Positions 54,948 through 64,000 of a stretch of 64,000 bases of DNA are shown one piece after another (position 1 is the first letter of the stretch; each line of letters starts with the position of its first letter). The position numbers and the translations under genes were made by a program. Where the stretch lies: NCBI GenBank assembly GCA_964030475.1, contig CAXIPT010000002.1:17403893-17467892 (forward strand), written 5' to 3'. The DNA comes from Tethya wilhelma (taxonomy: Eukaryota; Porifera; Demospongiae; Tethyida; Tethyidae). The notes beneath the pieces are model-generated. The model had not been told where the DNA came from and searched no databases. It saw only the letters and a program-made list of their open reading frames with translations.

Positions 54948-55750
54948 CTATTAAGCACCATCTCTTCAAAACAGCTGCCAGCTCCAGGATGGAAGTAGCT
55001 CAACTTCTGTCCATGATAGACAGCGTTCCCAAGAATGAAATCAAAGTTACTCTCCCTCAAACCGCTGTTAGGCGCTAGTGCCTGATCCATTCGAGGTGGA
55101 CAGGGTACACCAAGCGTCCTCGAGATTAGCAAATTTGTATCCTCATCCGACTGAGCTTGGTACCAGCTATCACAAGCAACACGACTGGTCCTATCATCTT
55201 TGACAAAGTAAAAGATAGACGTCCACTTTGCAGCTCGCTGTCCGAGTGTCCGTAAATTTTCGTAGGTGTCACTATCAACTGATCCACTGCTTGGGTTTAA
55301 ACTAGTCGCGACTTGTATCGCCACAGGTGCTATATCTTGTTGGAGGACATTTTGCAGAGCACGCACAAGGATCTCTTCTGAACCATCGTTGGGGGTGTCT
55401 GTTGCAAACCGTTTTCGTTCCTCCCAGATTTCAGTTTCAAGATTTAACTCAAAGAGGGAGATATCGACACGATATTGGTCGGGATTTACGGGTGGTAGGA
55501 GAGTGGTAGGGTCCCACTGTAGAGATATTGTATCGTCGTTGCTAAGGGTGATGTCTGATGTGGACTTGATGAGATCCACTTCATGACCTTGTTCGATTGA
55601 CACTGTGTGTGTGTGTGTGTGTGAGAGTGAGAGAAAGATGATTGTATATCATTAGGTGGTATGAAGAAAGATTGCTAAAGAGAATTTTAGATATAGATAC
55701 GAGAGGCCAATGCGTTAGTTGTACTACAAATTGTACACAGTAATTAAGTC

Positions 55751-55787
<37 letters not shown>

Positions 55788-56115
55788 ACGTGTGCGTGCA
55801 TGCGTGCATGTGTGCATGTGTGTGTTGACGAAGAATTCATTGTGTCAAATAACATTCCAAAACCTCTTTTCACAACTGAGGATCAACAAACGCTTTCCCT
55901 TTTATTTCAAGTTTCCAAAAATAATTCTAAATTGAAATACCTCCATATTGAATGTAAAAATGGTTGCCAAAATCACTCTCGTTTCAGCCTAACACCTCAA
56001 AAAAACATCAAAGAACACTAAACACAAGAAGTGTGAAGGACATAAGTTAAACAAACGGATTTCGAACCTTTGTAAACACACCCATGCACATAACTACCAT
56101 AGGTGTGCGTGTGAA

Positions 56116-56151
<36 letters not shown>

Positions 56152-57146
56152 TGTGTGTGTGTGTGCAAGATCAAGTGACATGTAACATACATGTACGTTA
56201 TAGACATTTGGTTAATGCATACAGTATGTACATGCAGGTGCTACATGCACCAATTCACAGGTGAATGGTAAGCTTGTTAGAACCGACTACCACAGGGGCA
56301 TTGATGCGGTGTGAAAGCAATCAGTTTGAACATGGGCCGGGTACGATAGGATATGAGCAATGATCGAGTTAACATGGTGCAGACAGCTAACCCAGACAGT
56401 TAAATCATTGAAGCAAATGAACTTGGATACATCTGTACACTTTTTTAGCAACTGGCACAAGTACACTGAAAAAAACCCCAAAAAACAGCTGATTTTATAA
56501 GACTGGGGATGTGGCTATGTATAGCTACAAGCACTAGCTGAAACCAACTCCAAAATAAACTCTGAAACAGAAATGCACAAGACACAGGCAATTGTTGGCA
56601 TGGCACAAACACTGCAGTCCAATACATCAATATGGACGCATGCAATATTTGTTTCAAAGATGGATGCGACATGTGCGTGCTCTGTGGTTAAAACATGTAC
56701 CAAAACACAAAATTAGCATAGCTAAATCCAAACATGTTGATGCTGGCTACACTTGGTGTTTTCGTACTTCTAAGAAGTTTGTTGAATGAGTGAATGAAAT
56801 TACCACGATAGAAAACAGGTGCACACGTACACACATTCTTGTGGTTAAAATTACAGGTTCCGTTCCTTTTTCAGACCATATAATCCAGGGACAACAAAGG
56901 GAGATTGGAGTCTGGAGTGGTTTTGTAAGTTTGTTAGCAGAGAAAGGTATTATGGTTTAGAGGAGTCAACTGGAGCCATACAAGTGGAGGTCTCTAAAAG
57001 TACCATGCATCCTAAAGAACCCTACCCATGCACCTTATGGATGTACATACAATTAAAATTTGTACCCCATATTGATCAGTTGTGTGGATAATACATGTAT
57101 GTATCCCTCAATATAGCAACATATTTGGCCTTTGCTTAAGTGTCTA

Positions 57147-57214
<68 letters not shown>

Positions 57215-58500
57215 TCAAAACTTACAGACAGTGAAATCAGACGGGGTTCCTCTCACTTCTCCACTTACAGTCGCACTAAACGGCACTTTCCCCGTCCGAG
57301 AGAACCGAGGAGTGATACAAACAACCTCAATCATGCTCACATCGACGGCGGGAACTTCAATGTTGCCAAATCGACATTTTATGTCACTGTGAGTGCCCGG
57401 CGTGAAACAGCCTTGAACGAATATCGTATCTCCACCGAGAATGGACCCAAAGTTTGGGAAAATGTTGGTGATTTGCTCCGAAGAACCTAATTTGAACAAA
57501 AATAATAATGCTGTGTACAAGTGTAAAACCAGTTTACAGAGAACGTATTACCGTAGTCTCGTAGAAGAGTCTACATGTACATGTACATTGCATGTGAGTG
57601 CATATATATATATCCATGCCAACATTCATGTCATGCATGTATGCATACACATATACGCCTGCTTGTCTGTCTGCAAACTCCCATGTGTACACACACACAA
57701 ATTTACAAAACATCAAGCAGCACCTCTATAAAGTATTTACATTGATAGCAGTAAACATACCGCTCTCAAGTTACTTCCCAAGAATAAAGAGGCACCAAAC
57801 AATTTCTCTTGTAGGCCTCTTCAAATTCACTCCCAACTCGTGCAAAACACATACACGCATAACTTAAGATGATCTCATATTCAGCCCTATAACTCCCTAA
57901 TTCTATAGTCGTTACCATGGTGATGCTAGAAAAACATGTTCACATGTACAAGTCGTAGTAATGTACGTAACCTTAGCGCATGTCTACATAACATATGCTG
58001 TGCAAAGCACTCAAAACACTGTACATAGTATAGGTCTCAGAAAAACACTGTAAGCTATTATATATCTCAGAAAAGCCTAAATGAACAGGACAGTGCTAAT
58101 GTTTAGAACAGCAGTTGCAGAATAAAGATAAATTCTGAGAAAAAGGATAAGGGTACTGTATAATCTTAAGCAACAGGTGGAGAAAACATAACCATAAGTT
58201 CCGAGAAAAAGACTAGAAGTACTACTAGGCTAGTGTATACACAGTCCTTTGAGAAAAAACATCAAAGTATGATTAATGACGAATCCCCCCCTACATAGAT
58301 TATCAAAGAATTATGACCATATTCATGGCAATAATCAAGTCAAGGGTAGTACCTATATCAGTGGCGATTAATTCTACATTACTAGCTATTAATTCTAAAG
58401 GATGGATTGTGCAATGATACAAGGTTTGCGATGAACAATGCACACGGTTGTTGTTAGTTCTCGTCAATTTGTTTAAAAACAAATGAAACAAATTGCGCTA

Positions 58501-58531
<31 letters not shown>

Positions 58532-58546
58532 CCACACACACCCCCA

Positions 58547-58598
<52 letters not shown>

Positions 58599-58908
58599 CC
58601 CCCTCACACACACACACACACGTACCTCCAGCCTGTACACCCCCACACCCTCCACTCTCCACTCTATCACCAGTCACTCTGAACACCCACACACCAGATA
58701 GTCCAATATTACTCATCTCCGTAATATTAATAACTTCATTCGTACGAGAGTTGGGTAGGGAGTAATATGTCCTCTCATCCCCTGCATTAAATCCTAACTG
58801 AGCAGGTGAACCCTGATTGACCGCCGAGGTCCATTCGATGTTGGAGTAGAGGAAGAGAACGTAGAGATCTTGAGAGTCAGTGGCTAGGACACACTGGAAG
58901 GTGTTGGT
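54948..58908 (-). CDS. NIDO-IPT/TIG-AMOP extracellular protein (Mesh/SUSD2/MUC4-like), partial
   Basis: Exon 58626-58908 is a NIDO domain ([41 protein letters not shown]). Exon 57226-57486 is an IPT/TIG domain ([40 protein letters not shown]). Exon 54948-55602 carries an interdomain region and an AMOP domain ([36 protein letters not shown]). The junctions with phases I checked are in frame. This order is that of the membrane-linked adhesion proteins Mesh, SUSD2 and MUC4, where a VWD domain and often Sushi/EGF and a transmembrane segment follow. Those, and the N-terminal exons with the signal peptide, are not seen; family B debris follows instead at 54185. It is a likely cell-surface or matrix protein. 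Several splice sites touch (CA)n or (GA)n tracts. Confidence 0.85.
55604..55634 (+). repeat. (GT)n directly at the AMOP-exon acceptor
   Basis: GT repeat; on the minus strand (AC)n runs into CACAG, the acceptor for the exon starting at 55602. Confidence 0.95.
55752..56166 (+). repeat. Two intronic (GT)n tracts
   Basis: GT tracts at about 55752-55790 (with GCATGC-type extensions to 55825) and 56118-56165, in an intron of the NIDO-AMOP gene. Confidence 0.9.
56170..57140. other. Intron of the NIDO-AMOP gene, nothing else seen
   Basis: No coding exon or transposon end recognised. Confidence 0.5.
57149..57214 (+). repeat. (GA)n tract beside the IPT-exon donor
   Basis: About 66 bases of GA with one change, separated by about 11 bases from the GTAAGT donor of the IPT/TIG exon on the minus strand. 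Confidence 0.95.
58501..58622 (+). repeat. (CA)n tract starting at the NIDO-exon donor
   Basis: About 120 bases of CA with CCC interruptions. On the minus strand the donor GTACGTGTGTG flows directly into the (GT)n. A second (GT)n at 58911-58936 forms the acceptor side of the same exon. Confidence 0.95.
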
Positions 58909-58909
58909 C

Positions 58910-58940
<31 letters not shown>

Positions 58941-58999
58941 GTGTGAACATCATATAAGATACTAACTCTTTTATCTAAGTGTATTCGTGCAATTTTGCA

Positions 59000-59094
59000 T
59001 CTGTACAAGGTGAGTCCTAGTCAGCTAAAATGTACAAAAAAGAACTTCAGCATTAATAGATTTTTAAGCATTATATCTCAAAAACTCACAAAAA

Positions 59095-59134
<40 letters not shown>

Positions 59135-59550
59135 ACCTTAAAAATAGATAAAAATCAGTTACTATACAAAAAGTACCTAAAACTATTTATAAGTACAAGT
59201 CAACATTAAAATTTCCCTTCATAGTTTCTTAGAAACAAACGATTAAACTGGCCCTCAATTGCACACACCTCCACACAGTCGCTAAGGAACATGTGTAACA
59301 TACATGCATGAATCTTGAGGGGGAATCAACTGGACCGCTACAAAGCTAGTTCAACTTATACGGCTAATTGCGAATATTAACCTTTGATAGTGTGTTAGGT
59401 AACTCCAAGAGTATTGCAAAACAAGAATAGCAACAATAATAATTTTCATGTAGTATTTGGGTATTTTGGCCTGCACATGCTATATTTTCCAGTATGGGAT
59501 ATGCAATGTTGTAAGCTTGTTAATTAACCCATATCTATCCACTATTCTTG
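59000..59550. other. No gene seen; (AG)n at 59098-59131
   Basis: Expected to contain upstream exons of the NIDO-AMOP gene, but none is evident. Holds an AG dinucleotide tract. Confidence 0.4.
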
Positions 59551-59551
59551 G

Positions 59552-60304
59552 CTAGGAAAATGGTACGTAATTGTCTTGGCTGCTACACATGTCATGGTTG
59601 ATTGTTGTTAGCTGCAAAAGGAGCTTACAAAAAGCAATGCATGTACCTTTACCATGGACTGTGATTGGGGCCCTTGAGTTGAAACCATTAACACATTTTG
59701 TGATGATGTCTTCTCGTTCAGCATCCTCTAGCATTTCCTTCAACGTCTCAATCTTATCCAGCTCGGGCCCAATGAATTGTCGCTCATAAGTCATCTGAAA
59801 GAGCCTGAGGAGAGACTTAAGCCCAACAGGTTCAAAGTTTCTTATGGGCTCACGAAGATACCGTTGTGCTACAATTGACACAAATGACTCAGCTGATTCG
59901 TCACGCTCAAGCAGCATAGTAGAAATTTCAACCCAAAGCTCACGAAAATGGAATTCTTTAAGAATTGACTCATCTGTAATGGTGAATTCTGTAAGAACGA
60001 ACTTCTCGAGGGTATCAGTGTGATCCTTAGAGACGTCGCACTTATTGAGGACAAGCCAAAGTAATGTCCTACCATCTTCCTTTCCATATTTTGGTTCAAT
60101 AACATCCGAGTACATTTTCTGGATTTTCATGATTTCTAATTCGTTGGCTTCTGGCATTCCTGGCACCAGTGACTTCAAAATGCAGCAAAACTTGGAGTGT
60201 TTGTCTGAACTAACAATGGCATACTTTGAAACATCTCTTAGAGCTTTGAAAAAATCTCGTTCAGTCAGGCCAGGGCCTCCAACCGCTCCTTGGGATTGAT
60301 TCAT
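59552..60304 (-). CDS. Family B protein (two death-fold-like domains), copy 3
   Basis: The exon opens after acceptor TTTTCAG and reads MNQSQGAVGGPGLTERDFF, KALRDVSKYAIVSSDKHSKF ... LLWLVLNKCDVSKDH ... second domain EKFVLTEFTITDESILKEF to DKIETLKEMLEDAEREDI, then ITKCVNGF. A donor (CATGGTAAAG) lies near 59655, and no matching small 3' exons are seen in the following DNA, so the end is uncertain; the open frame runs to 59552. Copies 1 and 3 share flanking DNA, showing block duplication. It lies about 540 bp upstream of, and divergent from, the phosphatase gene. Confidence 0.65.
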   Translation of the reverse strand: MNQSQGAVGGPGLTERDFFKALRDVSKYAIVSSDKHSKFCCILKSLVPGMPEANELEIMKIQKMYSDVIEPKYGKEDGRTLLWLVLNKCDVSKDHTDTLEKFVLTEFTITDESILKEFHFRELWVEISTMLLERDESAESFVSIVAQRYLREPIRNFEPVGLKSLLRLFQMTYERQFIGPELDKIETLKEMLEDAEREDIITKCVNGFNSRAPITVHGKGTCIAFCKLLLQLTTINHDMCSSQDNYVPFS

Positions 60305-60839
60305 CTTCTGAAAATTTAACCATGCAGGAAAACGATATAATTTGATTCTTAACATTAAAATTTTGTGTAACATCAGTAACATAATATGGAAATCTGTTCA
60401 CTCTGGCCATAGATATTGTATAATATCTATATATGCTCTGGCTTAATGGCAAATCAAAATGCTTTGTAGATCCATAGCTCACATAGGAAAGCTTTGCTAT
60501 AATTTGGCGCTATCATAAACCATAGGAGCCAATTCAATCTTGCAAAGTCCACAAAATTGATATATAGTACACCAAGTTGATATAAACAATGTCAACTAAG
60601 GTATGCTAACCGCATACTCTTACCCCGGCCAACAGATAGATACTCTTATTTCTTTAAAGCATAAAAATAATCTTATAAATAAACTCACATAATTTTATAG
60701 ATCACTTGTAGTTACTCCTGTCGTTTCAATTTTTGTGTACTCTGTACTAATGATAGACGCGCCTATAACTGGGAGTTTCCTGGGGAATCCCCACACTCTC
60801 CACCGTCGCAAGATCATTAATTTTGCTTGATAGAGAGAA

Positions 60840-63800
60840 ATGGGTTCTTTCTTGCTTTTACTGGCAGTGACAGCAATTGCATCATGGCCTGTTCAAGGCC
60901 ACGAGGAGATCAACCCTCTGAGATACTTCAAGCATGATAAGGTCACAGTAAAACTTGGTAAGTAATAAAGAGACAAACTACCACAACAAATTAATAATTC
61001 CCAGTACGGTAGTACTGGGTACATAGGAATGGCACGGATGGCCCATTAGCGCAATACAAATATTCACGTGAATAACTCTGCAAAAACTGAGCGCTTGGCA
61101 CTAAAAGGCTTCTCAAGCTACTATTTAGCTCATTCTCTTTCTAACAAGCCCAAAAACATGGCCTAAAACCATCGCTAAGGTACCAAACTAAAATATGCCA
61201 AACCTCCAATTTTCTCCTTCTTCTTCTTCTTCTTCTTCTTCTTCTTCTATGTTATTTCAGCGTATCCCGAAGACTGTTCACTTTCAGAAGCTGATTCTTG
61301 AACGAACAAACTTGGTACCATTGTCTTCACGTGCTTTTGGTATCGTGTGCTCGAATCTCCCGTTGAATGGCTAGATACAAGGCGAAAAGCGCTTCTCCGT
61401 ATGGCAGCCATTCACTTCTACATCATGCATAAATTCATAAGCTACTCGAAAAGTCAAATTGACGACCCTTTTCCAGGTAAATAAGTGTGCGTTATTTGGA
61501 ATCCAAATATTCGCTGCCTGCCTGCTTTACCTGAAGATTTCTGGTTGTGCTGGACTCTCTGTAACCTTTCAGTCTTCAAGATTTAGGAGGTGAATCAGAC
61601 TACTGTGTTATGTAGTATTCATTATAAGATGAGCAAAGCAATTAAATTTTGGTAGATACAGGCTCAGCCTCCTGAGATTACTTCAGTACTAACTTGATCA
61701 GCCTGAGCATAGATTAGCTATAATATCCATGCTGATAGTGTTCAAGTAACTATCATATACACACAAACTCGAATGTGATTTGTAGAATTATGAAAAAATG
61801 AGAACAAACAAGTAAAAAAACATTGGAAATGTAATGAGACATAGGAATGGCCAAATCGTAAAAAGAAGGCAAACAAGATGGAATGGCTGGCAGAGTGTGT
61901 AAAGAATTATTCCTATGGGCAACATGACGGACTCAACATGGAAAGAGAGTACTACATGCAGCCCACACAGGAAGAATTCGGCACACACTCTGCCAGCCAT
62001 TCCATCTTGTTTGCCTTCTTTTTACGATTTGGCCATTCCTATGTCTCATTACATTTCCAATGTTTTTTTACTTGTAATTTATGGTTTACTGTGATTTTTC
62101 TTGTAACAGAGGAGAGTATCAAGCTTGTTGCTACTCCTGGTACACTTGAGAAGTCGGGCAGCTGGGTGAAGATATCCTGGAGTGGCGTGGCTGTTGTTGA
62201 CAAGCAGGACTGGGTTGGGGTGTGGCTGATTCCAAACAGCACTGTTCCTATAGATGCCAAGAAACATGCACCCATAAAATACCAGGTATCTTTATTTATT
62301 ACAATTGCTGGATAAAAATTTATAGACAATGATTATAGTTCTTTTTTTGTCATTTCTACAGTATTGTAACTTCTCTAAGTCCCATTCTCTGACTGGTGTT
62401 GGCCAGTTGAGTTTCTACCTTGTCAATATGAGAGGCCTCTACCAGTTTGGATTCTTTAGACATGGTGAATTTATATTCAACTACTATATTATCATAGCTA
62501 ATACACTGTAACGAACATTTCTTCTACTGGATAGGGTTTGAGAACCCCACAATGGCAGCTGTGTCTAACACTGTCTCCTTCAAGAACCCAAACGAGCCAC
62601 TCCAGGGACACTTGGCTCTCACTAATGACATATCAAAAATTATGTAAGTTTAACTGTAGCACTGTTGTTTATATGTTATATGTACGTAGCATTAATGTGC
62701 TTGTATTACAATGCAGACTCATGTGGGTGACTCGTGATGCCACCCACCCAAGAGTGACTTGGGGTACAGCGAGCAATACTTACACACGTACCGAAAATGT
62801 ATACCAACAATTTATCAATTTATATAAGCTAAATTGATCAGATCAGTCTCTGCACATTATAATTATCTACACATTACCCTACAGGCTGTTAGCAGCACCT
62901 ATCATGCCAGTGATATGTGTGACACTCCAGCCATGGACTACGGGTGGATTGATCCAGGAATAATTCACAGAGTTACAATGGATGGGTGAGTTAGTTGAGA
63001 GTATTGCATGATTGTCATGATGACAAACATGATTGTACTATTTTTACTTCAGTCTGTCTCCAGCAACTAAGTACTACTATCAGTTTGGAGATGATTCTGA
63101 AATGAGTGACGAATACAATTTCTATTCACCTCCTGTACCTGGACCAAATGTCACCACCAAGGTTCTTACATTTGGAGGTAAATACATCCATTTTTTTCCT
63201 AATAAACACTTATGACTGATTATCTGTAAACCATTGTTTAGATTTGGGTCATGGGGAGTATGATGACAGTCGCCAGGTGCTCAAACTTGAGCAGCCATCT
63301 TTGAATACCACCAAACACCTCATCAGTGAGATGGACAAGCATGACTTTGTGCTACATGTTGGGGATATCAGCTACGCAGATGGATATGAGGGCATTGTGA
63401 GTGAAAACTGGAGTGTGTTTGAATTAGATGCTTGTATAACACTGTTTGTTATTGTTATCCTTTCTATCTAATTAACATGACACTTGACTAGTGGGATGAG
63501 TATTTTGATCAGGTCAAACCGGTTTTGGCTCATTTACCATATATGGTTAATCCAGGCAATCACGAAAGTGACTCAAAGAATTCAGAGTAAGATTCGGTAC
63601 TTTCCATGTGTAGCACATGTTTACCACAATACTCTATCTATCTGTACATGTGCTAACAATGCAGCTCATTCTACCAGGGCCATGACTCTGGAGGGGAATG
63701 CAATATCCCATACATCAATAGATTTGCAATGCCTCGGCCTGGTCCTGACCAACCATGGTGAGTGGAGTACACGTACAACCCACTCTATTTTATGGCCTAG

Positions 63801-63978
63801 CAATAACGACTCTGTTCATTCTTTATAGGTATGGTTTTGACTATGGGTCAATTCACGTGGTGATGATGAGCACAGAGCATGACTTTCGTAACACCTCCAA
63901 GCAGTACTCCTTCTTAGACAGCCACCTCCAATCAGTGAACAGGTCTAGGACTCCCTGGCTCATCTTCTCTGGACACAG
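60840..63978 (+). CDS. Purple-acid-phosphatase-type metallophosphatase, 3' end beyond window
   Basis: Eleven exons read in phase: 60840-60957, 62110-62285, 62362-62464, 62535-62643, 62717-62798, 62885-62985, 63053-63177, 63242-63396, 63492-63586, 63665-63757 and 63829-63978. MGSFLLLLAVTAIASWPVQG is a signal peptide. A fibronectin-like N-terminal region follows (WVGVWLIP; RVTWGTAS; YYYQFGD). The metallophosphatase motifs are FGDLGHGEYDD, HVGDISYADGY and NPGNHE, then GGECNIPYINRFAMP, MMSTEHDF and WLIFSGHR. These match the metal-binding blocks of purple acid phosphatases (animal ACP7 type), secreted or lysosomal enzymes with a two-metal centre that hydrolyse phosphate monoesters. The last metal ligands (the GHxH block) lie past the window edge. 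A broken 5' duplicate is at 52355-52562. Confidence 0.93.
61217..61250 (+). repeat. (TTC)n microsatellite in phosphatase intron 1
   Basis: About eleven TTC units ending TTCTTCTATG. Confidence 0.95.
61812..62078. repeat. Foldback element with ~92-bp arms in phosphatase intron 1
   Basis: The arms, about 61818-61910 and 61983-62078, are near-perfect inverted copies (AAAAAAACATTGGAAATG ... GGAATGGCTGGCAGAGTGTG) around a ~75-base loop. The right arm ends about 30 bases before the exon 2 acceptor. Shares motifs with 6568-6965. Confidence 0.88.
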
Positions 63979-64000
63979 GTATAACACTTATCTTAATAAT

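Noticed and set aside
55266..55586. Plus-strand frame opposite the AMOP exon
   Set aside because: Antisense shadow; the minus strand has matching splice phases and domain motifs.
58473..58765. Long Thr-His and Val-Cys frames near 58.5 kb
   Set aside because: Microsatellite translation only.
1..64000. CRISPR arrays, operons, Shine-Dalgarno sites, prophage
   Set aside because: The DNA is intron-bearing animal DNA; the regular repeat at 43-45 kb has 160-bp units without spacers.

Overview
The window is nuclear DNA of an invertebrate animal, most likely a sponge (inference). It is AT-rich and has short GT..AG introns, clear metazoan housekeeping genes (ribosomal protein eS8; the 40S biogenesis factor LTV1), a NIDO-IPT/TIG-AMOP adhesion protein, an acid phosphatase, and many death-fold (DD, CARD, DED-like) plus ankyrin genes. 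There is no bacterial gene organisation. I worked by eye, so exon borders were read from splice signals and reading-frame phase and most are accurate to a few bases.

Layout. 1-9.3 kb: minus-strand innate-immunity/apoptosis-type genes. They comprise a Death-domain gene running off the left edge, a broken DED-like gene, half of a CARD exon, and a complete Death domain-unknown module-ankyrin gene (4684-9309). 9.5-13 kb: ankyrin-gene debris and nested MITEs. 13.0-14.5 kb: an intronless nuclease-like plus kinase-like gene resembling Crinkler-type effectors. 14.9-19.3 kb: a CARD-module-ankyrin gene whose 5' exon is cut by a transposon end. 19.3-25.1 kb: transposon-derived ORFs. 25.5-26.4 kb: a second DED-like gene with a duplicated unnamed domain. 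26.7-37.5 kb: a Death domain-module-ankyrin gene cut at its 3' end by an Illumina Nextera adapter, RPS8, a two-death-fold 'family B' gene, and a Death domain-module gene without ankyrins. 37.5-45 kb: MITEs, foldbacks and a ~160-bp satellite. 45.5-49.4 kb: LTV1, with a 5'-truncated LINE inside exon 2. 50-60 kb: more family B copies, broken copies of LTV1 and phosphatase, and the adhesion gene. 60.8-64 kb: a purple-acid-phosphatase-type gene running off the right edge.

Themes. (1) Five genes share an unnamed ~220-residue module placed between a death-fold domain (DD in four, CARD in one) and usually an ankyrin array. This is the best candidate for an undescribed signalling family. (2) The unit LTV1-family B-phosphatase appears to have been copied several times in tandem and then broken. 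(3) Mobile elements repeatedly sit inside coding exons. (4) The assembly has visible faults: a Nextera adapter, single-N joins, a 23-N gap, and one CARD exon whose two halves, with matching 5-bp target-site duplications, lie 15 kb apart. Gene order across these points should not be trusted.
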